Source: Cohnella sp. SGD-V74 (lineage in GTDB: Bacteria; Bacillota; Bacilli; Paenibacillales; Paenibacillaceae). Taken from it: 64,000 bases of DNA. The stretch covers positions 310,001 to 374,000 of the forward strand of contig NZ_PVYW01000001.1 of NCBI RefSeq assembly GCF_003001675.1, in the 5' to 3' direction. The stretch's first letter is position 1; every line of letters begins with the position of its first letter. The notes beneath the pieces are model-generated. The model was not told the DNA's origin and made no database searches. It worked only from the letters and a program-made list of their open reading frames with translations. The translations under genes were made by a program, and so were the position numbers. Shown here in pieces: positions 55,678-63,154 of this stretch.

Positions 55678-55875
55678 CTTTCGATGTCCGTCCTCTCGGG
55701 TAGGTTGATCTCATTATAGCAGGAGGAGCAGCCGTTAGGCTTGCACGGCTCGAAAGTTTGTACTCTTACTTATTATAAAAAGCCGCAGGGCGGCCTATAA
55801 GTTGTCATTCCCACAATCGAGGGATAAAAATGAACAGTGCCGGCGTCTTGACGGATGGTTATTTCCTGTTTATAT

Positions 55876-55906
55876 TATAACCAACGGTTAGTAACCATTG
55901 GTTATA
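55876..55906. promoter_or_regulatory. Palindromic TetR-type operator
   Basis: TATAACCAACGGTTA and TAACCATTGGTTATA form a 31-base near-perfect palindrome around a central G, with one mismatched pair. It lies about 45 bases before the membrane protein start. The tetR gene just downstream of that protein is the probable binder. Confidence 0.68.
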
Positions 55907-55948
55907 ATTGATTGACGTTGTGACAATTCGGATTGAAAGGGTGATCCC

Positions 55949-56521
55949 ATGTTTGCAGGACATTTCGGAGTGGCGGCGGGAGTCAAGGCGAAGACGCCGG
56001 AGGTGCCGCTGTGGGCGCTTATGGTCGCGACGCAATGGCTTGATCTGCTCTTCCTTCCATTACTGCTCTTAGGCGTCGAGACGATCGACGACTCCCCCGG
56101 GGGCGGCTACGGCGATAACATCATTCACGCCGATTACACGCATTCCCTGCTGGGCGCCGCGGCCCTTGCCGTTGCGGCGGGCCTGTTGGCCGGGCGCCTG
56201 TGGGGGAAACGGGCAGGCTATGCGATAGGCGCGGTCGCGTTCAGCCACTGGCTGCTCGACCTGATCGTGCACCGCGCGGATATGCCCATACTGCCGGGCA
56301 ACTGGGGAAGCCTGCCTTTGCTCGGCTTTGGAGCGTGGCATTACAAGGGACTGTCGATCGGTCTGGAAATCGCGCTGCTCGCGATCGGGTTCGCGTTGTA
56401 CGTGTCTTCCGCGCTCAGGCGAAGCCGGGGCAAGAGCAGGAAATCGGCTTATTTGGCCTCCGGAGCTTTGGGACTGTTTCTGCTGGCAACGATTGCGATG
56501 GACGTCGTCAGTCTGCTCTGA
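55949..56521 (+). CDS. YdjM-like membrane protein (metal-dependent hydrolase family)
   Basis: 190 residues with four or five membrane segments: FAGHFGVAAGVKAKTPEVPL, ATQWLDLLFLPLLLLG, HADYTHSLLGAAALAVAAGL, FSHWLLDLIVHRADMP and LGLFLLATIAMDVV. Histidine and Asp residues (HFG, HADYTH, SHWLLD, HR) match the DUF457/YdjM family, annotated as membrane-bound metal-dependent hydrolase, with no proven reaction here. It follows a palindromic operator and precedes a tetR gene. Confidence 0.78.
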   Translation: MFAGHFGVAAGVKAKTPEVPLWALMVATQWLDLLFLPLLLLGVETIDDSPGGGYGDNIIHADYTHSLLGAAALAVAAGLLAGRLWGKRAGYAIGAVAFSHWLLDLIVHRADMPILPGNWGSLPLLGFGAWHYKGLSIGLEIALLAIGFALYVSSALRRSRGKSRKSAYLASGALGLFLLATIAMDVVSLL

Positions 56522-56564
56522 ATCGGACTGCCGGAAGACCGCCCTTGCCGAACACAAGGCAGAT

Positions 56565-56593
56565 TTGACGCGCGGAAACGCGATAGCTACAAT
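56565..56593 (+). promoter_or_regulatory. SigA promoter of the second tetR
   Basis: TTGACG (56565-56570) and TACAAT (56588-56593) are 17 bases apart. The spacer holds a small inverted repeat CGCGGAAACGCG. Confidence 0.6.
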
Positions 56594-56629
56594 GTCCTTA
56601 GCATCGGAAAGGGCGGTCGAACGGTTCCT

Positions 56630-57268
56630 ATGACGACGAAACAGAAGTTAAAGTCGGAAGAAACGAGAAAAAACATCGTGGAAGCGGCGGGAAAGCTGTT
56701 TGCGGGCAAAGGGTACGATTCGGTGACAATGCGCGAAATCGCGAAGGAAGCCGGATGCTCCCATACGGCGATTTATATTTATTTCAAGGACAAGGAAGCG
56801 CTGCTGACGCAGCTATCCATGCCGCCGCTGCAAGCCCTTCTGGACAAATTCGACGCGCTGCTCGGCGAAGATCGTCCTCCCGAACATCAATTGAAGGCGA
56901 TCAGCCTGGCATTTATCGGCTTCTGCTTGACCAACCGCAATATGTACAATCTCTTCTTCGGCACCAAATCGGTTCGTGTGGACGACAGCTCTCCCGATAT
57001 GGAGCTGAACCGGCTGCGCAACCACATGTTCGGCAAGTTGATCGAGGCGGTTCGGGCCTGTCTGGGCTTGGAGCCGGATGATCCTCGGGCGCTCGCTTTC
57101 TCGCGCATCTACATGTTTACGCTGAACGGGATCGCGTCGACCTACGCGGAATCCGAAGAATCGGCGGAGCAGTTGATGAACCGGCTGGAGCCGACCTTCG
57201 TGCTCGCGTCGGACGTGCTGCTCGCCGGATTCAGGCAGCAGCTGGCTTCAGCGCCGGAGCGACGCTGA
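56630..57268 (+). CDS. TetR-family regulator
   Basis: 212 residues. The N-terminal HTH (RKNIVEAAGKLFAGKGYDSVTMREIAKEAGCSHTAIYIYFKDKEAL) is textbook TetR, with an all-helical ligand domain after it. It probably controls the membrane protein upstream through the palindrome at 55876-55906; its own promoter makes separate expression likely. It could also act on the ABC exporter downstream. The ligand is unknown. Confidence 0.93.
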   Translation: MTTKQKLKSEETRKNIVEAAGKLFAGKGYDSVTMREIAKEAGCSHTAIYIYFKDKEALLTQLSMPPLQALLDKFDALLGEDRPPEHQLKAISLAFIGFCLTNRNMYNLFFGTKSVRVDDSSPDMELNRLRNHMFGKLIEAVRACLGLEPDDPRALAFSRIYMFTLNGIASTYAESEESAEQLMNRLEPTFVLASDVLLAGFRQQLASAPERR

Positions 57269-57287
57269 TTTCATTTCCTCCTCCTGC

Positions 57288-57507
57288 ATGGAGCTGTCTC
57301 ATAAGTAAACAGAGTCGTACCGAACGATTATCGATGGATGCAGGGTAATGGGCATCTATCTCCTTCCGATGCTATACGCTCCTAAAACCTGAATGGGTAA
57401 ACCCGTGATAAGGTGGTTTTAGGACCGTATGAGGCAGTCTCCAGGAGATAGATGCCCTTCTTTTTCATCGATAATCTTGTACGCCCTTACTTATGAGACA
57501 GCTCCAT
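57288..57507. repeat. Nested-palindrome element, copy C (inverted relative to A and B)
   Basis: Outer arms TGGAGCTGTCTCATAAGTAA (57289-57308) and its exact complement (57487-57506) pair over 20-21 bases. Inside, GATTATCGATG / CATCGATAATC, GGGCATCTATCTCCT / AGGAGATAGATGCCC and CCTAAAACC / GGTTTTAGG pair in turn. The loop reads GAATGGGTAAACCCGTGATA, the reverse complement of the loop of copy A. It starts 20 bases after the tetR stop. Confidence 0.9.
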
Positions 57508-57526
57508 TTCCATCTCAAAATAATGC

Positions 57527-57556
57527 TTGACAGCGCTTCCCACGCAATGGTAGTAT
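57527..57556 (+). promoter_or_regulatory. SigA promoter of the ABC exporter operon
   Basis: TTGACA (57527-57532) and TAGTAT (57551-57556) with an 18-base spacer, about 43 bases before the ATPase start. Confidence 0.65.
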
Positions 57557-57598
57557 CTTCTTCCTTTCGCTTTTATTCCATACAGGAGGAACAATACC

Positions 57599-58423
57599 TT
57601 GATTACCGTTAGCGGAATCAGCAAGAGCTTTAAGGTAGCCCGAAGGTCATCGGGCTTCGGAAGCGCGTTTAAGTCGCTGTTTCGAAGGGAGTACACGGAA
57701 GTGGCCGCGCTGAGCGACGTTACGTTCTCGATCGGCCCCGGGGAAATCGTCGGCTACATCGGACCGAACGGAGCGGGCAAATCGACGACGATCAAAGTAA
57801 TGAGCGGCATTCTCGTCCCCGACGGCGGCACGTGCAGCATTATGGGGTACACGCCCTGGCTCGACCGGGTCCAATACGTGCGCAACATCGGCGTCGTGTT
57901 CGGCCAGCGCTCCCAGCTGTGGTGGGACGTGCCGGTCATCGACTCGTTCGAGCTGCTTCGCGATATTTACGACGTGACGGAAAAAGAGTACCGAAGCAAT
58001 CTGGAGCTGCTCACGGACACGCTCGACCTGGGGGACCTGCTTCGGACACCTGTAAGACAGCTCAGCCTCGGCCAGCGCATGCGCTGCGAGATCGCCGCCT
58101 CCCTGCTGCACGGTCCCGGCATTCTGTTCCTGGACGAGCCGACGATCGGACTCGACGCCGTATCCAAAATCGCGGTCAGGAAGTTCATCTCCGCGATCAA
58201 CAAGGAGAAAGGCGTCACCGTCATTTTGACGACGCACGACATGAGCGACATCGAGGCGCTGGCGCAGCGGATTTTGCTGATCGGCAAGGGCAAGCTGCTG
58301 TACGACGGAGACCTTGCCGCGATGCGCGCCAAATACGGAGCGGCCGAAGGCGGAGAAACGGGCGGAGGTTCTGCGATCGAAGAAGCGCTCGTCAACATGT
58401 ACAAGGAGTACGAAATCTCATGA
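57599..58423 (+). CDS. ABC exporter ATP-binding protein
   Basis: 274 residues with Walker A GPNGAGKST, Q-loop VFGQRSQLWWD, signature LSLGQRMRCE, Walker B GILFLDEPT and switch THD. The VFGQRSQLWWDVPV motif is typical of the ATPase group that works with paired DUF990-type permeases. The TTG start follows CAGGAGGAA by about 8 bases. It overlaps the next gene by 4 bases. Confidence 0.95.
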   Translation: MITVSGISKSFKVARRSSGFGSAFKSLFRREYTEVAALSDVTFSIGPGEIVGYIGPNGAGKSTTIKVMSGILVPDGGTCSIMGYTPWLDRVQYVRNIGVVFGQRSQLWWDVPVIDSFELLRDIYDVTEKEYRSNLELLTDTLDLGDLLRTPVRQLSLGQRMRCEIAASLLHGPGILFLDEPTIGLDAVSKIAVRKFISAINKEKGVTVILTTHDMSDIEALAQRILLIGKGKLLYDGDLAAMRAKYGAAEGGETGGGSAIEEALVNMYKEYEIS

Positions 58424-59223
58424 GGGCGTGCTACTCCGTATTCCGCCTGAAGCTCGCGACCGGCTTCCAATACCGTTCCGCCGCCCTCGCCGGCATCGCG
58501 ACGCAATTTTTCTGGGGATTCATCATCATTATGGTGTATCAGGCTTTCTACAGCCAGCCTTTGGCCGATCCCCCGATCTCGCTGACGCAGATCGTCACCT
58601 ACATTTGGCTGCAACAAGCTTTCCTCGCTTTTATCGCTCTCTGGTTCCGGGACAACGAGCTGTTCCAACTGATTACGACGGGCAACATCGCGTACGAGTT
58701 GTGCCGTCCGAGCGGCCTGTACGGCTTATGGTACGCCAAGCTGCTCGCGCAGCGCCTGTCGAGCGCCGTTCTTCGCTGTTTTCCGATTCTCGCCGTCGCC
58801 CTTCTGCTGCCTTCGCCTTACCGGCTGACTTTGCCGCCCGATCCGGCGACCGCGCTGCTGTTCCTGCTCGTTCTCATTCTCGGTCTATTCATCCTGGTGG
58901 CCGTTTCCATGCTGATCTACATTTCTACGTTTATTACGATGTCTGCCGCCGGCTCGCTGCTGATGTTCGGAGTCGCTGGTGAGTTTCTCGCAGGCATGAT
59001 CGTACCGGTGCCTCTTATGCCTTCCTGGCTGCAAACCATCGTCTATGCGCTTCCGTTCCGGTTAGCGGCCGACTTTCCTTTCCGCGTATACTCCGGGCAC
59101 ATTCCGACGGACGAAGCTCTGGCTACGATCCCGATTCAGCTGCTGTGGCTGGCGGCGCTCGTGTGGATCGGTCGGTTCGCGATGGGCAAGGCGCTTAGAC
59201 GAGTCGTCATCCAAGGAGGCTGA
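58420..59223 (+). CDS. ABC-2 type permease, first subunit
   Basis: 267 residues, six membrane segments, starting MRACYSVFRLKLATGFQYRS; WLQQAFLAFIALWF and the ending FRVYSGHIPTDEALATIPIQ fit the ABC-2 family proteins paired with the ATPase type upstream. The ATG overlaps the ATPase stop (ATGA). Substrate is unknown. Confidence 0.88.
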   Translation: MRACYSVFRLKLATGFQYRSAALAGIATQFFWGFIIIMVYQAFYSQPLADPPISLTQIVTYIWLQQAFLAFIALWFRDNELFQLITTGNIAYELCRPSGLYGLWYAKLLAQRLSSAVLRCFPILAVALLLPSPYRLTLPPDPATALLFLLVLILGLFILVAVSMLIYISTFITMSAAGSLLMFGVAGEFLAGMIVPVPLMPSWLQTIVYALPFRLAADFPFRVYSGHIPTDEALATIPIQLLWLAALVWIGRFAMGKALRRVVIQGG

Positions 59224-59229
59224 GGCGGA

Positions 59230-60012
59230 ATGAGACTGTTCGGCAAATATTTGCTTATTTTATTTAAATCCCAGATGCAATATCGGACGTCGTTCTGGTT
59301 GCTGACGTTCGGGCAATTTTTTATCCCGTTTTCCGTATTCGCGGGGCTGTACATGCTGTTCGACCGGTTCGGACAAATCCAGGGCTGGGAGTTTTTCGAG
59401 GTCGCGCTCGTATTCGGCGTCATCCATATGGCGTTCGCCGTCTCCGAATGTCTGGCGCGAGGCTTCGACATGTTCTCCACCCTGATCGTTAACGGCGACT
59501 TCGACCGGCTGCTCGTCCGTCCCCGCAGTACGGTGCTTCAGGTGCTCGGCTCGAAGTTCGAATTCACCCGCTTCGGAAGACTGCTGCAAAGCCTGATCGT
59601 GCTCATATGGGCGCTAAGCAAGGTTGAGGCGGACTGGACGCTTATGAAAGGCGTTACGCTTCTGTTCATGATCGCCAGCGGAGTCATGATCTTCACCGGC
59701 ATCTTCATCGTCATCGCGACGATGTGCTTCTGGACGGTACAGGGGCTTGAGATTGGCAACATTTTAACCGACGGGGGCCGGGAGATGGCGCAATATCCGC
59801 TGAACATCTACCACAAATGGATCACCCGCTTCTTCACCTACGTCATCCCGTTCGGGTGCGTCAACTACTTGCCGCTCCAATACATTCTCGGCAGAACGGA
59901 AGGAAGCGGCGTGCCGTACATGCTCGCTCCTCTGGCCGGCTGCCTGTTCATCGTCCCCTGCCTGCTGCTGTGGAACTTCGGCGTCCGGCGTTACCGGTCT
60001 ACGGGGTCGTAG
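59230..60012 (+). CDS. ABC-2 type permease, second subunit (DUF990-like)
   Basis: 260 residues, six membrane segments, with FEVALVFGVIHMAFAVSECLARGFDMFSTLIVNGDFDRLLVRPRS, a stretch characteristic of the DUF990/ABC-2 permeases, and a C-terminus NYLPLQYILGR. It lies 6 bases after the first permease. With the ATPase it makes a heterodimeric-permease exporter of unknown substrate. Confidence 0.88.
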   Translation: MRLFGKYLLILFKSQMQYRTSFWLLTFGQFFIPFSVFAGLYMLFDRFGQIQGWEFFEVALVFGVIHMAFAVSECLARGFDMFSTLIVNGDFDRLLVRPRSTVLQVLGSKFEFTRFGRLLQSLIVLIWALSKVEADWTLMKGVTLLFMIASGVMIFTGIFIVIATMCFWTVQGLEIGNILTDGGREMAQYPLNIYHKWITRFFTYVIPFGCVNYLPLQYILGRTEGSGVPYMLAPLAGCLFIVPCLLLWNFGVRRYRSTGS

Positions 60013-60097
60013 GAGTGGGTGAGGCGGGGCCCGCGGGGGCTTTCCTGGGGCTATCTTGGGCTATCCCCGTCAGTCAGGACCGAGGGAGGACGGGGCT

Positions 60098-60310
60098 GAG
60101 ACCAAAGATGTGCCTTGGGGCATCCGGGTTGCGAAGCCAAGGCCATAAAAGTGCCTCCACATCATCAGGGCGGCACCCGGGAAGCGGAGCCGAGGCCAAA
60201 AAAGTACCCTGGCTGTTTCGGAGCCGCGAGGTCGAGGCCATAAAAGTGCCTCCACATCATCTGAGCGACACCGGGAGGCAGGGCCGAGGCCATAAAAGTG
60301 CCTTGGCGCA
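60098..60310. repeat. Imperfect tandem repeats with GGCCATAAAAGTGCCT motif
   Basis: The motif CCAAAGATGTGCCTTGG or GGCCATAAAAGTGCCT recurs at about 60101, 60141, 60194, 60236 and 60288, spaced 40-53 bases. Two longer blocks (GGCCATAAAAGTGCCTCCAC followed by ATCATC) are nearly identical. It follows the ABC operon with no clear terminator. No frame or promoter is convincing. Confidence 0.7.
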
Positions 60311-60374
60311 TACCGCGCTTTATTCTATGACTGCCTCATTCGCATACCTGGATATACACACCCCATGGAGGAGC

Positions 60375-60830
60375 TTTCGCAAAGCGAGTTGCTCGAAAGA
60401 ATCGTGTAATGTCTCTCGAATGACACCTAAACGGAGGGCGTTGTTCTAAGGAATCGAGTAATTCCTCCCAAACGGCGCTCAAACGGAGGACGTTGTTCTA
60501 AGGAATCGAGTAATTCCTCCCAAATGGCACCCAAACGGAGGGCGTTGTTCTAAGAAATCGAGTAATTCCTCCCAAATGGCACCCAAACGGAGGGCGTTGT
60601 TCTAAGAAATCGAGTAATTCCTCCCAAATGGCGCTCAAACGGGGGCGTTGTTCTAAGGAATCGAGTAATTCCTCCCAAATGGCGCTCAAACGGAGGTCGT
60701 TGTTCTAAGAAATCGAGTAATTCCTCCCAAATGGCGCTCAAACGGAGGGCGTTGTTCTAAGAAATCGAGTAATCCCCCTCCCAAACGGCACTCAAACGGG
60801 GACGTTGTTCTAAAAAAGCACATTGGCGCA
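60375..60830. repeat. 52-bp tandem repeat array, about eight units
   Basis: Unit starts (AAACGG) lie at 60429, 60481, 60533, 60585, 60637, 60688, 60740 and 60794; most steps are 52 bases. A diverged unit precedes and a truncated unit ends the array. Each unit carries GTTGTTCTAAG, then GGAATCGAGTAATTCC, a small inverted repeat, then TCCCAAA. The period is not a multiple of three, and frames across it are unlikely to be coding. Together with 60013-60374 and 60831-60964, where I see nothing else firm, it fills the gene-free gap. Confidence 0.92.
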
Positions 60831-60964
60831 CGGATGAGGCCCTGACGAAAAAAGGTTAATCGATCTTTCAACTGATGAAAGTCAATTGGTCAGCCGTAGT
60901 TTCGTTTGGAGGCAGAGTCCCGTTAGCGCCTGTAGCGTGATGCAAGGATTTTGCCCCAACGGGA

Positions 60965-63154
60965 TCATCCCGGGGATGCCATCGGCTCCAACAGCCCCAT
61001 CTGCACGCAAATGTTGGCGGACAAGCGCTTCGTCTGCTCGCGGAACCGGATATCCAGGCTATCCCCGAGCGTCAGGACGATCTCTCCGTTTCCGAAGACG
61101 GTGTGCCGGACTTTAGCTCCGACGACGAGCAGCGACGGATCGCGGATCGCGTTCGGATTCGCCGGAGCGGACGGCCGCGGTCGCCCCTTCGCGCCCGCGA
61201 CCGTCGGTTCCGGAGTTCTGAGCTGAAGCCGGCGAACATCTTCAACGAAGCGGGACAGCGTAACCGGCTCATCTTCCTTCCTCGCGTACGAGATCAATTC
61301 GAGGCGCCGCTTCGCCCTCGTCATGCCCACATAGAACAGTCTGGCCGCTTCCTCCATATCGTGGCCGTCCCCTTTCTCCCACTTGCGGACGTCATCCGTC
61401 GAAGGCAGCACGCCTTCAATCAAATCGACGATGTACACACGGGAGAACTCCAGCCCTTTGGCGCTGTGCAGCGTAGACAACGTCACTGCTTCTTCCTTTT
61501 TGCCGCCTTTCGACCGCTTCATTCGTTCCTCTAGAAACTTCAATCTGGCCGCAAACTGTTCCATCGTCTCCAGAGGCTCCGCAATCTCCTCCAGCGCATT
61601 CAAAATGCCGAGAAGCGCCTCCTTCCGATAGCCCATCCGCTCGCACGACTTGTCGATGGCCTTGTCGTAGCCGAGCTTGCCGCGAATCGTCCGGATCGCC
61701 GCCAGCGGCTTCGCTCCTTGCATACCGTGGAACGCCTGTTTACATGCCGCCAGCGCTTTCCCTTGGTAGTCTCGCAGCGGAATATGTTTGACCAGACGGT
61801 CGAACACGGAGTCATCCGGGTCCGCTTGAAGCTCCAGCAGCCGCTCCATCTGTTTTTTCGAAATGTAGCCGCCGAACTTCAAATGGATTTTCCCCAAAAT
61901 GTCGGCACGCCGGTCGTTAAACGTCAGCCTCATAAAGTTCAGCACGTCCTCCACGATCCAATGGGAGAAAAACCGCGCATCCCCGTCCTTCATGTAGAAG
62001 GGAATGCCCGCCCGGTCGAGGGCGTTCATCAGCATGATGGACGAGCTGTTGTTCCGGTACAAAACCGCGGTGTCGCCAAGTTCGCCCTCGTCGACGATTT
62101 TCTCCGTCACGTATTTCGCCTGATAGCGATAGTCCGGCAGCGCCGTGACGACGATGTCTTCTCCGGCCGGATTGCCTGTGAACATGTTCTTGTCGTAACG
62201 GTCACGGTTGCGCTTGATGAAACGGTTCGCAACGTCCACGATGTTCGAGGTCGAACGGTAGTTTTGCTCCAACAGCAAGACTGCCGCTTTCGGGTGCTTC
62301 TCCTTGAAATCCAGCAAATATTTTGGCTCCGCGGCGCGCCAACCGTAGATGCTCTGGTCGTCGTCGGCGACGACCCACAGATTGCCGTGTTTGCGAATCA
62401 GCTTTTCCACGATCTCGTGCTGCACGAGCGACGTATCCTGGCTTTCGTCCGTCATCACGTAATCGAACCGGCCTTGGTACTTTGCAAGCAGGGAAGCATC
62501 CGTTCCCAGCGCCGCATCGGCTTCCGTCAGCATGTCGTCGAAGTCGATCAGCAACCGATCCTCGGCCATCCGCTTATAATGCTCGTACTCCCTGTAGATC
62601 GTCTCCGCCCTCGGAACGTCGCATTTGACCGACGACAGCCTGTCCGGCGGGATCAGCTTGTTTTTCGCAAAGCCGATATACCTCGTCAGCTCTTCCATCC
62701 GGTCGTCCGGCGGATAGTCTCCGTTAGCTCTGCGGTACAGCTCGCGGATGATTTTCGGTTTGTTCGGCCGTCCGTCGTCTTCGTCTCCGCCCCTGCCTTC
62801 GATGATCCGGTACGTAATGCCGCGCCTGCGAAAATGATCCCTGACGATCTCGAACGCCAGACTGTGAATGGTGGAAAAGTCGGGAGCGTTCGCCGCCAGC
62901 GCCGGGAACAGCTTGACGAACCGCGTCTTCATGTCCTCCGCCGACGCTTTGCTGAACGTCACCGCCTTGATCCGCTCCGCCGAGACTTTCTTCTCTTCTA
63001 TTAAATAAGCGATCCGCATCAGCATCGTCGTCGTCTTGCCCGACCCCGGCGAAGCAAGCAGCAACAGCGGCCCCTCGGCATGAGACGCCGCTCGTCGCTG
63101 CTGCTCATTCAGGGCGACCCCGGCCTCTCTCGCCATTCGTTCAAAGAAATTCAT
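60965..63154 (-). CDS. UvrD/Rep-type ATP-dependent DNA helicase
   Basis: 729 residues of a superfamily 1A helicase: motif I ASPGSGKTT (about 38), TFSKASAEDMKTRF, motif II VMTDESQDTS, motif III ADDDQSIYGWR, motif IV LEQNYRST, motif V TLHSAKGLEF and motif VI FYVGMTRAKRRLEL. A C-terminal part with VGAKVRHTVFGNGEIV resembles the tail of PcrA/UvrD that binds RNA polymerase. The ATG at 63154 has AGGAGAG 6 bases upstream and overlaps proS by 14 bases. A second UvrD-like helicase beside PcrA is usual in this group. Confidence 0.93.
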   Translation of the reverse strand: MNFFERMAREAGVALNEQQRRAASHAEGPLLLLASPGSGKTTTMLMRIAYLIEEKKVSAERIKAVTFSKASAEDMKTRFVKLFPALAANAPDFSTIHSLAFEIVRDHFRRRGITYRIIEGRGGDEDDGRPNKPKIIRELYRRANGDYPPDDRMEELTRYIGFAKNKLIPPDRLSSVKCDVPRAETIYREYEHYKRMAEDRLLIDFDDMLTEADAALGTDASLLAKYQGRFDYVMTDESQDTSLVQHEIVEKLIRKHGNLWVVADDDQSIYGWRAAEPKYLLDFKEKHPKAAVLLLEQNYRSTSNIVDVANRFIKRNRDRYDKNMFTGNPAGEDIVVTALPDYRYQAKYVTEKIVDEGELGDTAVLYRNNSSSIMLMNALDRAGIPFYMKDGDARFFSHWIVEDVLNFMRLTFNDRRADILGKIHLKFGGYISKKQMERLLELQADPDDSVFDRLVKHIPLRDYQGKALAACKQAFHGMQGAKPLAAIRTIRGKLGYDKAIDKSCERMGYRKEALLGILNALEEIAEPLETMEQFAARLKFLEERMKRSKGGKKEEAVTLSTLHSAKGLEFSRVYIVDLIEGVLPSTDDVRKWEKGDGHDMEEAARLFYVGMTRAKRRLELISYARKEDEPVTLSRFVEDVRRLQLRTPEPTVAGAKGRPRPSAPANPNAIRDPSLLVVGAKVRHTVFGNGEIVLTLGDSLDIRFREQTKRLSANICVQMGLLEPMASPG

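Noticed and set aside
57832..58419. Upstream extension of the first ABC permease frame
   Set aside because: This part is the ATPase gene read in another phase; the permease starts at the overlapping ATG at 58420.
60375..60830. CRISPR array
   Set aside because: Units are contiguous with no variable spacers, the unit is too long, and no cas gene is nearby.
60498..60871. Overlapping minus-strand frames with repeated SAIWEELLDFLEQRP
   Set aside because: They arise from reading the 52-bp repeats in several phases; the period is not a multiple of three and no ribosome site or conserved start exists.
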